Assembly: GCA_934615145.1 (NCBI GenBank)
Contig: CAKTTM010000035.1
Span: forward strand, 1 to 11,375
Length of the DNA stretch: 11,375 nucleotides
Origin: an uncultured Clostridia bacterium
GTDB lineage: Bacteria; Bacillota; Clostridia; Christensenellales; Aristaeellaceae
Direction of reading: 5' to 3'
Made by a program: the position numbers and the translations under genes
Notes under the pieces: generated by a model
Seen by the model: only the letters and a program-made list of their open reading frames with translations
Database searches by the model: none
Told to the model about the DNA's origin: nothing
Part shown: positions 1 through 5,724 of the stretch, piece after piece
Numbering within the stretch: the stretch's first letter is position 1
Layout of the letters: the number at the start of each line of letters is the position of its first letter

Positions 1-701
1 TCCACATCCTGGCCATAGATGCTGTCGGGCGCTACGAATTCAACCTCGGGATGCTCCTGGGCCATGCGCTGGACATGCCTGTCGTTGATCTCGGTGAAGA
101 CGATTTTCTTGGCGCCCGCCTCCAGCAGGTAGCCGATCAGGTAGTAGCCGGTCTGGCCCGCGCCCTGGACGGCGAAGGAATAGTTGCTGATCTCGCTGTT
201 GCCGTATTTTTTCATCAGGCCGGCCTTGATGCCGTGGAAGGCGCCCAGCGCGGTCACGGGGGAGGGGTTGCCGCTGCGGCCCTCCAGGCCCACCACATGC
301 TGGGTCTCCATCGCCACATAGCTCATGTCCTTGGTGGTGGTGTTGATGTCCTCGGCGGTGATGTAGCGGCCGTTCAAGCTCTGCACAAAGCGGCCCAGGG
401 CGCGGAAATAGGCCTCGCTCTTGACCTGGCTGGCGTCGCCCATCAGCACCGTCTTGCCGCCGCCCAGGTTGAGCCCGGCAGCCGCGCTCTTATAGGTCAT
501 GCCGCGGGCCAGGCGCAGGCAGTCGATCAGCGCATCCTGGTCAGAGGCATAATTCCAAATCCGGGTGCCGCCCAGCGCCGGCCCCAGCGTGGTATTGTGG
601 ATGCAGGTGATGCCTTTGAGCCCTGTGGAGCGATCGTAGAAATGCACGATTTGTTCGTACTGATGATCCGCCATGGCGGCAAAAATAGAGAAGTCGCTCA
701 T
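1..701 (-). CDS. Leucine dehydrogenase-like Glu/Leu/Phe/Val dehydrogenase (N-terminal part, 3' end beyond window)
   Basis: This would catalyse NAD-dependent oxidative deamination of leucine, valine or isoleucine to the 2-oxoacid in the cytoplasm. About 233 residues are visible, starting MSDFSIFAAM, with no stop before the left edge. Recognisable family segments are TLGPALGGTR (residues 38-47), the RGMTYK segment with substrate-binding Lys71, and LNLGGGKTV with catalytic Lys83 (corresponding to Lys68 and Lys80 of Bacillus LeuDH). ITAEDINTT and SGNPSPVTA follow, and then the start of the Rossmann domain with GAGQTG, where GxGNVG is more usual. The start at 701 is supported by GGAGGA six bases upstream. 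The similarity is closer to leucine dehydrogenase than to glutamate or phenylalanine dehydrogenase, but substrate cannot be fixed by eye. The gene is divergent from a branched-chain-type 2-oxoacid:ferredoxin oxidoreductase operon, which would use its product. Confidence 0.9.
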   Translation of the reverse strand, partial: MSDFSIFAAMADHQYEQIVHFYDRSTGLKGITCIHNTTLGPALGGTRIWNYASDQDALIDCLRLARGMTYKSAAAGLNLGGGKTVLMGDASQVKSEAYFRALGRFVQSLNGRYITAEDINTTTKDMSYVAMETQHVVGLEGRSGNPSPVTALGAFHGIKAGLMKKYGNSEISNYSFAVQGAGQTGYYLIGYLLEAGAKKIVFTEINDRHVQRMAQEHPEVEFVAPDSIYGQDV

Positions 702-734
702 ACCATATCCTCCGGTTGTTTTTTTCTTGCACTT

Positions 735-763
735 ATTGTACAATGCCTTCCATCAAGGCGCAA
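735..763 (-). promoter_or_regulatory. Predicted promoter of the leucine dehydrogenase gene
   Basis: Read on the minus strand, a -35 box TTGCGC (758-763) and a -10 box TACAAT (735-740) are separated by 17 bases. They lie 34 bases upstream of the start codon. The -10 box is part of the palindrome ATTGTACAAT (735-744), which could be an operator. Found by eye only. Confidence 0.5.
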
Positions 764-793
764 GTACCCAAAGCTAAGCCGGCGGAATATTTG

Positions 794-822
794 TTGAGTT
801 TGACATGTGGCTATGCTATGAT
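794..822 (+). promoter_or_regulatory. Predicted promoter of the 2-oxoacid:ferredoxin oxidoreductase operon
   Basis: A -35 box TTGAGT (794-799) and an extended -10 TGC-TATGAT (814-822) have a 17-base spacer. The expected transcription start near 829 gives a leader of about 39 nt before the ferredoxin gene. A TTGACA at 800-805 is a better -35 match but is only 11 bases from the -10 box, so it was not chosen. Confidence 0.55.
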
Positions 823-867
823 GCGCGAAATGAAACCAGTTTACGACAAAGACCTTAGAGGAGAGAT

Positions 868-1101
868 ATGAGGAAAGCGTATGTCCATTTTCGCGAGGAG
901 CGCTGTAAAGGCTGCGGCCTGTGTGTCAGCGTCTGCCCTCAGCACATCCTGCAGCTGGATCAGTCGCGCACCAACGCGGCCGGCTACAACCCCAGCACCA
1001 TCACCGATCAGGACAAGTGCATTGCCTGCGGCAATTGCGCCCGCATCTGCCCGGACTGGGTGATCACGGTGGAGAAGGAGGATGGCAAGCGTGAAGCCTA
1101 A
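868..1101 (+). CDS. Ferredoxin-type 4Fe-4S subunit of 2-oxoacid:acceptor oxidoreductase (delta subunit)
   Basis: This 77-residue protein carries two 4Fe-4S cluster motifs of the CxxCxxCxxxCP type. The first uses Cys13, 16, 19 and 23 and the second Cys51, 54, 57 and 61, each followed by Pro. In this enzyme family the small subunit relays electrons from the TPP/acyl-CoA chemistry to soluble ferredoxin. It is cytoplasmic, with no signal peptide. The ATG at 868 follows the Shine-Dalgarno GAGGAGAG closely. It is the first gene of the operon and overlaps the start of the alpha-subunit gene, which fits co-translation of subunits of one complex. Homologues are called KorD or VorD in different systems; the letter is not settled here. 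Fermentative Clostridia often show the order delta-alpha-beta-gamma. Confidence 0.9.
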   Translation: MRKAYVHFREERCKGCGLCVSVCPQHILQLDQSRTNAAGYNPSTITDQDKCIACGNCARICPDWVITVEKEDGKREA

Positions 1102-2161
1102 GCTATGGAAGGGCAATGAGGCCATCGCCGAGGCGGCGATACGCGCCGGCTGCAAAGCCTACTTTGGCTATCCCATCACGCCGCAAAACGAGATCCCCGA
1201 ATACATGAGCTGGCGCATGCCCGAGTCCGGCGGCGTCTTTTTGCAGGCCGAGAGCGAGATCGCGGCCATCAACATGGTCTATGGCGCCAGCGCCGCGGGC
1301 GTCCGGGCCATGACCAGCTCCTCCTCGCCGGGCATCAGCCTCAAGCAGGAGGGCATCAGCTACCTGGCCGGCGCCCAGCTGCCCGCCGTCATCGTCAACA
1401 TGATGCGCGGCGGCCCAGGCCTGGGTAGCATACAGCCCGCGCAGTCAGACTACTCTCAGGCCACGCGAAGCGCGGGGCACGGCGACGCGCGCATGATCGT
1501 ACTGGCGCCCGGCTCCATCCAGGAGGCGGTGGACCTGATGCAGGATGCCTTTGACCTGGCCGACCGCTACCGCATGCCGGTGACGGTGCTGGCTGACGGC
1601 ATGATAGGCCAGATGATGGAGCCCATCGTCTTCAAAGACCGTGCCCCGACAGCGCTGCCGGCCAAGGATTGGGCGGCGGTTGGCAGGGAAGCGCCTGGCA
1701 AGACGCACTTTGTCACCTCGCTGCGGCTGGACGCCGCTGACAATGAGCAGTTCAACCGCGAGCTGCAGGACAGGTATAAGCAAATAGAGCAACAAGAGCT
1801 GCGCTATGAGGCGCTGCAGTGCCAGGACGCGCAGATCATCATCGCGGCCTATGGCACCACCGCGCGCGTGGCGCTGTCGGCTGTACGCGAGCTGAACCAA
1901 CAGGGCATCCGGGCGGGGCTTTTCCGGCCCATCACGCTGTGGCCCTGGCCTTACGAGCAGCTGCGCGCCTTGGTGCAGCAGCCCAGCGTCAAAGCGGTGC
2001 TGACGGCGGAGATGTCGGCCGGCCAGATGCTGGAGGATGTGAAGCTGGCGGTGCTGGGCGCCAAGCCCACGCCCTTTTACGGGCGCATGGGCGGCATGGT
2101 GCCCGACGCGCTGGAGATCGTCAGTCAGGTGCGAGAGATCATCGGGGAGGACAAGGCATGA
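1082..2161 (+). CDS. vorB: 2-oxoacid:ferredoxin oxidoreductase alpha subunit, VorB-like (3-methyl-2-oxobutanoate dehydrogenase subunit)
   Basis: This is the alpha subunit of a coenzyme A-dependent 2-oxoacid:ferredoxin oxidoreductase, probably acting on branched-chain 2-oxoacids. Its 359 residues match the usual size of about 350. Family signatures are KGNEAIAEAAIRAG and GYPITPQNEIPEYM near the N-terminus, QAESEIAAINMVYGA, then SSSSPGISLKQEGISYLAG and MRGGPGLGSIQPAQSDY. C-terminal FRPITLWPWP and LTAEMSAGQM follow. The start is ambiguous: AAGGAGG (1075-1081) touches the ATG at 1082, too close for ideal initiation, while an in-frame GTG at 1091 has a 9-base spacing and would give MKPKLWKGNEA. 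Either start overlaps the ferredoxin gene. The stop overlaps the beta start as ATGA. The leucine dehydrogenase neighbour favours branched-chain substrates over 2-oxoglutarate or pyruvate, but this is inference. Confidence 0.9.
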   Translation: MASVKPKLWKGNEAIAEAAIRAGCKAYFGYPITPQNEIPEYMSWRMPESGGVFLQAESEIAAINMVYGASAAGVRAMTSSSSPGISLKQEGISYLAGAQLPAVIVNMMRGGPGLGSIQPAQSDYSQATRSAGHGDARMIVLAPGSIQEAVDLMQDAFDLADRYRMPVTVLADGMIGQMMEPIVFKDRAPTALPAKDWAAVGREAPGKTHFVTSLRLDAADNEQFNRELQDRYKQIEQQELRYEALQCQDAQIIIAAYGTTARVALSAVRELNQQGIRAGLFRPITLWPWPYEQLRALVQQPSVKAVLTAEMSAGQMLEDVKLAVLGAKPTPFYGRMGGMVPDALEIVSQVREIIGEDKA

Positions 2162-2907
2162 GACAGACCGTACACGCGCCAAGCAAGGTGCTGCGCGATG
2201 TGGCCACCCACTACTGCCCCGGCTGCCACCACGGCATTGTGCACAAGCTGATCGCAGAGGTCTTGGAGGAGCTGAACCTGGCGGACAGCGCCGTGGGCAT
2301 CTGCCCTGTGGGCTGCAGCGTCTACGCTGGCAACTACATTGACTGTGACTTCATCGAGGCGGCCCACGGCAGGGCGCCGGCTGTGGCCACCGGGGTCAAG
2401 CGCACGCGCCCGGATATCCCTGTCTTCACCTATCAGGGGGATGGCGACCTCGCCTCCATCGGCATGGCGGAGATCGTGCACGCCGCGATGCGGGGCGAGA
2501 AGTTCACCACCATCTTCATCAACAACGCCATCTATGGCATGACAGGCGGCCAGATGGCGCCCACGACGCTGGAGCATCAGAAGAGCAGCACCTCGGTCAC
2601 CGGGCGCGAGCAGGCCATGCATGGCCTGCCGGTGCGCATGGCCGAGCTGCTGAGCACCATGGACGGCATCGCCTACGCGCAGCGGGTGGCCGTCTTTGAC
2701 ATGAAGCACCTCCTGCAGGCCAAGAAGGCCATCAAGAAGGCCTTTGAGCTGCAACTACAGGGCATCGGCCATACCTTTATCGAGGTGCTGTCCACCTGCC
2801 CCACCAACTGGGGCATGAGCCCGGTGGAAGCCGGCGAGTGGGTCAAGACCACCATGAGCAAGTACTATCCCCTGGGAGTCATCAAGGACCTGGAGGCCGC
2901 CACATGA
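2158..2907 (+). CDS. 2-oxoacid:ferredoxin oxidoreductase beta subunit (thiamine pyrophosphate-binding)
   Basis: This 249-residue subunit binds thiamine pyrophosphate and carries out the decarboxylation step. It has CPGCHHG at residues 20-26, the segment GICPVGCSVYAG (47-58), and the TPP/Mg motif beginning GDGDLASIG (94-102) and ending at Asn122-Asn123 in INNAIYGMTGGQ. Cys20, Cys23 and Cys53 are candidates for 4Fe-4S ligands in the beta subunit, as in related enzymes. The ATG at 2158 overlaps the alpha stop (ATGA), and its own stop overlaps the gamma start in the same way, so the three large subunits are probably translationally coupled. An open frame continues far upstream of 2158 inside the alpha gene, but the protein similarity begins here. 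KorB is a common name for related subunits. Confidence 0.9.
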   Translation: MRQTVHAPSKVLRDVATHYCPGCHHGIVHKLIAEVLEELNLADSAVGICPVGCSVYAGNYIDCDFIEAAHGRAPAVATGVKRTRPDIPVFTYQGDGDLASIGMAEIVHAAMRGEKFTTIFINNAIYGMTGGQMAPTTLEHQKSSTSVTGREQAMHGLPVRMAELLSTMDGIAYAQRVAVFDMKHLLQAKKAIKKAFELQLQGIGHTFIEVLSTCPTNWGMSPVEAGEWVKTTMSKYYPLGVIKDLEAAT

Positions 2908-3452
2908 TACGAGAGATCATCGTGGCCGGCTTTGGCGGCCAGGGCGTCATCACCATCGGCAAGATGTTGGCCGAGGGCGGCCTGCATGAAGGCTATCACA
3001 TCACCTGGGTGCCCTCCTACGGGCCGGAAATGCGCGGCGGCACAGCCAACTGCTCAGTGGTCATCTCTGACGAGGCGATCGGCTCTCCCGTGTTCAGCCA
3101 GCCTGGCGAATTGATCGCCATGAACGGGCCCTCGCTGAAGAAGTTCCTGCCCCATGTCAGGCCCGGCGGCCTGGTGCTGATCAATGACTCGCAGGCGAGC
3201 GAAGCGGTGCAGCGCCAGGACATCCGGGTGCTGCGCATACCACTGATGGCCATGGCCAATGAGCTGGGCAGCCTGCGCAGCGCCAACATGATCATGCTGG
3301 GCGCCTATGTGGCCGTCTCAGGCGCATTGAACATTGACAGCATGGATAAGGTGATGGAGGAGATGTTTGCCGGCGCCAAGGCCCAGCATCTGCCGCTCAA
3401 CCTGAAGGCGCTGCACGCCGGCGCGGACTGGGCGCGCCAGCGGCAGGGCTGA
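2904..3452 (+). CDS. 2-oxoacid:ferredoxin oxidoreductase gamma subunit
   Basis: This 182-residue protein begins MIREIIVAGFGGQGV. The GxGGQGV motif (residues 9-15) and SYGPEMRGGTANC (38-50) are hallmarks of the gamma subunit family, which packs against the alpha/beta pair and helps hold coenzyme A. Its size is normal for a separate gamma subunit. The ATG at 2904 overlaps the beta stop codon. It is the last gene of the operon; the next unit has its own promoter only about 30 bases downstream. No convincing intrinsic terminator is visible after the stop codon, so some read-through into the metQ leader is possible. Related subunits are called KorC or VorC. Confidence 0.88.
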   Translation: MIREIIVAGFGGQGVITIGKMLAEGGLHEGYHITWVPSYGPEMRGGTANCSVVISDEAIGSPVFSQPGELIAMNGPSLKKFLPHVRPGGLVLINDSQASEAVQRQDIRVLRIPLMAMANELGSLRSANMIMLGAYVAVSGALNIDSMDKVMEEMFAGAKAQHLPLNLKALHAGADWARQRQG

Positions 3453-3481
3453 GCTGATATTGTTTTCCCATTGTTTTTGCC

Positions 3482-3511
3482 TTGACTAAGCGGCGAGGGC
3501 GGGGGTATACT
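3482..3511 (+). promoter_or_regulatory. Predicted promoter of the metQNI operon and its leader
   Basis: A -35 box TTGACT (3482-3487) and a -10 box TATACT (3506-3511) have an 18-base spacer. The expected start near 3518 gives a leader of roughly 290 nt before metQ, long enough to hold the attenuator described below. Confidence 0.6.
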
Positions 3512-3550
3512 GCCTAACAATCCGGTATCACTGAGGAAAGGGGACAGACC

Positions 3551-3637
3551 ATGAAGCGCGCAACACAGATGGCGATGGGCATGTGCATGATGATGCGTTC
3601 ATCAGGCGTTTTTAGGTCATGCCCCGTTCATCGATAA
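3551..3637 (+). CDS. Methionine-rich leader peptide (28 aa)
   Basis: This short gene lies between the metQ promoter and an intrinsic terminator. It begins MKRATQMAMGMCMMM and has methionine at positions 1, 7, 9, 11, 13, 14 and 15, so seven of the first fifteen residues are Met. The rest lacks Met and ends VHR before TAA. An AGGAAAGGGG stretch ends seven bases before the ATG and serves as ribosome binding site. Runs of the regulating amino acid are the defining trait of attenuator leader peptides such as those of trp, his, leu and ilv. The downstream operon transports methionine, so the match between codon and pathway is exact. The peptide itself probably has no function beyond being translated. 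Its small size leaves some chance of coincidence, but the Met density, the ribosome binding site and the adjacent terminator argue against it. Confidence 0.8.
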   Translation: MKRATQMAMGMCMMMRSSGVFRSCPVHR

Positions 3638-3656
3638 AGCAAGCGAATCGTCGCAC

Positions 3657-3693
3657 GATGAGGCTGATCTGAAAACGATCAGCCTCATTTTTT
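3657..3693 (+). terminator. Intrinsic terminator of the metQ leader (attenuator terminator)
   Basis: A perfect 12-bp stem, ATGAGGCTGATC (3658-3669) with GATCAGCCTCAT (3677-3688), closes a 7-base loop and is followed by Ts to 3693. It sits 20 bases after the leader-peptide stop and about 117 bases before metQ. It would cut off metQNI unless antitermination occurs. Confidence 0.9.
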
Positions 3694-3728
3694 GTTGCCG
3701 GAGAATGACAGGAAAAGGAGACACAGCC

Positions 3729-3761
3729 ATGGGACTGACGCGAATGCGAGGCTTTGAATAA
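3729..3761 (+). CDS. Possible small upstream ORF (10 aa) between attenuator and metQ
   Basis: An ATG at 3729 is preceded by AAGGAG (3715-3720) at an 8-base spacing, a strong ribosome binding site. The frame encodes MGLTRMRGFE and stops at TAA 3759-3761. The last base of the stop is the first base of the next ATG (TAATG). I do not recognise the peptide. Its good binding site and position after the terminator suggest translation, but ten codons are too few to exclude chance. Confidence 0.4.
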   Translation: MGLTRMRGFE

Positions 3762-3814
3762 TGGACATCCCGGTTGACCACATCATCAACAATTATTGGA
3801 GGAAATATCAATGA
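3761..3814 (+). CDS. Possible small upstream ORF (17 aa) overlapping the metQ start
   Basis: This frame starts in the TAATG overlap with the 10-aa ORF and encodes MDIPVDHIINNYWRKYQ. It ends with TGA at 3812-3814, overlapping the metQ ATG at 3811 as ATGA. It has only a weak binding site (GAGG ten bases upstream), so it would depend on reinitiation from the preceding ORF. The metQ ribosome binding site GGAGG lies inside its last codons, so translation of this frame could affect metQ initiation. No homology is recognised. Confidence 0.35.
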   Translation: MDIPVDHIINNYWRKYQ

Positions 3815-4626
3815 AGAAGCTGTTAAGCATTGCCCTGGTCCTGGTGCTCCTGGCCGCTTTGGCCGTCCCCGCGCTGGCGCAGACCACCATCAAGCTGGGC
3901 TTGGTGGGCGAAAACTCCGAGCAGTGGCAGCCCGTCATCCGCCGCCTGGCGGAAGAGGGCGTGACGCTGGAGCTGGTCAAGTTTGCCGACTACATCCTGC
4001 CCAACCGCGCGCTGAGCGATGGCGAGATCGATCTCAACGCCTTCCAGCACTATGCCTTCCTGGAGAAGGATTCGCAGAACTTTGGCTACGACCTGGTGGC
4101 AATCGGTGACACCATCATCGCCCCGCTGGGCCTGTACTCCAAGAAGATCACCGATGTGTCCCAGATCAAGGAGAATGACAAGATCGCCGTGCCCAACGAC
4201 CCCACCAATGAGGGCAGGGCGCTCAAGCTGCTGGAGAGCGCGGGCCTGATCAAGGTGGACCCCGCCGTGGGCTTCCTGCCGGAGAAGAGCGACATCACAG
4301 ACAACCCGCTGAACCTGGACATCATCGAGGTGGAGGCCGCGCAGACGGCCAGCCTGCTGCCCGATGTGGCCGCCGCCATCGTCAACGGCCAGCACGCCGT
4401 GGACAACAACCTCTTCCCGCAGACCGATGCCATCCTGCTGGAGGTGGCCGGCGGCAACACCAACAACCCCTTCGTCAACATCGTGGCCGCCAGGGCCGAG
4501 GACAAGGACAACCCCCTCTACCTCAAGGTGGCCGAATATTTCCGCACCCAGGAGGTGGCCGAGATACTGCTCAAGGAATACAAGGGCGCCTACCTGCCCG
4601 CCTGGGACTTCGAGCCCGTTAACTGA
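3811..4626 (+). CDS. metQ: Methionine ABC transporter substrate-binding protein MetQ (NlpA family), non-lipobox form
   Basis: This is the extracytoplasmic binding protein that delivers methionine to the MetNI permease. Its 271 residues match the family size. The mature region starts TIKLGLVGENSEQWQPVI, followed by KFADYILPNRALSDGEIDLNAFQHYAFLEK, typical of MetQ/NlpA; later VPNDPTNEGRALKLL and VNGQHAVDNNL fit the same fold. The ATG at 3811 follows GGAGG with suitable spacing; an in-frame TTG at 3796 is less likely. The N-terminus is a clear secretion signal, MKKLLSIALVLVLLAALA, ending AVPALA-QTT. It lacks the lipobox cysteine normal for this family, and no cysteine appears anywhere in the protein, so it looks like a signal peptidase I substrate. 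It is the first structural gene after the predicted Met attenuator. Confidence 0.95.
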   Translation: MKKLLSIALVLVLLAALAVPALAQTTIKLGLVGENSEQWQPVIRRLAEEGVTLELVKFADYILPNRALSDGEIDLNAFQHYAFLEKDSQNFGYDLVAIGDTIIAPLGLYSKKITDVSQIKENDKIAVPNDPTNEGRALKLLESAGLIKVDPAVGFLPEKSDITDNPLNLDIIEVEAAQTASLLPDVAAAIVNGQHAVDNNLFPQTDAILLEVAGGNTNNPFVNIVAARAEDKDNPLYLKVAEYFRTQEVAEILLKEYKGAYLPAWDFEPVN

Positions 4627-4640
4627 CAGCGATGAAAATT

Positions 4641-4668
4641 GGGCCCGGCTGCTCAAGCGGCCGGGCCC
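4641..4668 (+). other. Intercistronic RNA hairpin between metQ and metN
   Basis: A 12-bp, very GC-rich stem (4641-4652 with 4657-4668, including one T-G pair) closes a TCAA tetraloop. No T-run follows, so it is unlikely to be an efficient intrinsic terminator. Such hairpins after a binding-protein gene can protect the upstream mRNA and raise its level over the permease genes. That role is inferred. Confidence 0.7.
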
Positions 4669-4689
4669 TGACATGCAAAGGACAGAAGG

Positions 4690-5724
4690 ATGCTCAGACT
4701 GGAAAACATCTCAAAGACATTCACAGGCCCCGGCGCCAAGGTGGAGGCGGTGCGCGATGTCAGCCTGCTGGTGGAGGCCGGGCAGATATATGGCATCATC
4801 GGCGCCTCAGGGGCGGGCAAATCCACCCTGGTGCGCTGCATGAACTTGTTGGAAAGGCCGGAGAGCGGCAAGGTATGGCTGGACGAGACCGAGCTGACCG
4901 CGCTTGATGAAGTGCAGCTGCGCCAGCACAGGCGCGGCATCGGCATGATATTTCAGCACTTTAACCTGATGGCCTCACGCACGGCGCTGGACAACATCAT
5001 GCTGCCCCTGCGCGATACGCAAAAGGACAAAGCCAAGGCGCGGGAAAAGGCGCTGGGCCTGCTGCACCTGGTGGGCCTGTCGGACAAGGCGGACAGCTAC
5101 CCAAGCCAACTGTCCGGCGGGCAAAAGCAGCGTGTGGCCATCGCCAGGGCCCTGGCCAATGACCCCAGGCTGCTGCTGTGCGATGAGGCCACCAGTGCCC
5201 TGGACCCCCAGACCACGCTGTCGATCCTGGGCCTGCTCAAGGAGCTCAATCAGAAGCTCAAGCTGTGCATTGTCATCATCACCCACGAGATGGCCGTCGT
5301 CAAAGAGATCTGCCATCAGGTGGCCGTCATGGAGGATGGTCGGGTGGTGGAGGCGGGGGAGGTCTATGGCATCTTCTCCCAGCCGCGCGAGGCGGTGACG
5401 CGCCAGTTCATCGACAATACCAGCCCGCTGCAGAAGATACACCGGCTGATCGCGCACGACGCGCCGGTGGTCAGGCTCAAGCCGGGGGAAGAGATACTCA
5501 AGCTCAAGTTCCTGCGCCGCAGCGCCTCCCAGGCGCTGGTCTCCCAGATATCGCGCCAGTTTGATGTGGACATGAACATCATCTTTGGCGACATCGAGGT
5601 GATAGGCGACGCGCCACTGGGCGGGCTGATCGTGATCGCGGGCGGCGAGGCAGACAAGCTGCTGGCGGCCAAGGCCTACCTGCAGGACAACGGTGTGGAT
5701 GTGGAGGTGATCCGGCATGCTTGA
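4690..5724 (+). CDS. metN: Methionine ABC transporter ATP-binding protein MetN
   Basis: This ATPase drives methionine import on the cytoplasmic face of the membrane. Its 344 residues match full-length MetN. Visible motifs are Walker A GASGAGKST (38-46), the Q-loop IFQHFNL around Gln89, signature LSGGQ (141-145), Walker B LLLCDEATSALD (161-172) and the switch histidine in ITHEM (His199). Residues from about 265 to 344 form the NIL domain, which in E. coli MetN binds methionine and inhibits transport when methionine is plentiful. Its presence suggests transinhibition here, a second layer of control on top of the leader attenuator. The ATG at 4690 has AAAGGA seven bases upstream. The gene overlaps metI by eight bases. 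Confidence 0.96.
   Translation: MLRLENISKTFTGPGAKVEAVRDVSLLVEAGQIYGIIGASGAGKSTLVRCMNLLERPESGKVWLDETELTALDEVQLRQHRRGIGMIFQHFNLMASRTALDNIMLPLRDTQKDKAKAREKALGLLHLVGLSDKADSYPSQLSGGQKQRVAIARALANDPRLLLCDEATSALDPQTTLSILGLLKELNQKLKLCIVIITHEMAVVKEICHQVAVMEDGRVVEAGEVYGIFSQPREAVTRQFIDNTSPLQKIHRLIAHDAPVVRLKPGEEILKLKFLRRSASQALVSQISRQFDVDMNIIFGDIEVIGDAPLGGLIVIAGGEADKLLAAKAYLQDNGVDVEVIRHA

Larger units (their letters stand above)
3518..3693 (+). promoter_or_regulatory. Predicted methionine transcription attenuator (leader peptide with antiterminator/terminator)
   Basis: The leader holds a Met-rich peptide gene and an intrinsic terminator with alternative pairings. Segment 1 (CGATG 3573-3577 plus GGCATG 3578-3583) pairs with segment 2 (CATGCC 3618-3623 and CATCG 3629-3633, with a 5-base bulge). 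Segment 2 can instead pair through TTCATCG (3627-3633) with segment 3, CGATGAG (3656-3662), giving seven pairs including one G-U. Segment 3 otherwise forms the terminator with segment 4 (3677-3688). A ribosome stalled on Met codons would mask segment 1 and free segment 2, favouring read-through; one at the stop codon (3635-3637) would mask segment 2, favouring termination. The pairings are seen in the sequence; the regulatory outcome is inferred. I see no S-box or T-box landmarks here. Confidence 0.72.

Noticed and set aside
51..797. 248-codon plus-strand open frame at the left edge
   Set aside because: It is antisense to the leucine dehydrogenase gene, whose conserved motifs and ribosome binding site define the minus strand as coding.
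1819..2157. Upstream extension of the beta-subunit frame
   Set aside because: This part overlaps the alpha subunit in another frame and shows no protein similarity; the ATGA at 2158 is the natural start.
3453..3481. Intrinsic terminator after the oxidoreductase operon
   Set aside because: The stretch is T-rich but only very short stems can be drawn, so no terminator was called.
3518..3810. SAM-I (S-box), SAM-II or Met-type T-box riboswitch in the metQ leader
   Set aside because: I could not find the T-box sequence AGGGTGGnACCGCG or the conserved S-box core. The leader is instead well explained by a Met-rich ORF plus terminator. A covariance-model search would settle it.
3823..4674. 283-codon minus-strand open frame opposite metQ
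   Set aside because: It is a reverse-frame shadow of GC-rich coding sequence; metQ on the plus strand is unmistakable and the reverse translation resembles no family.
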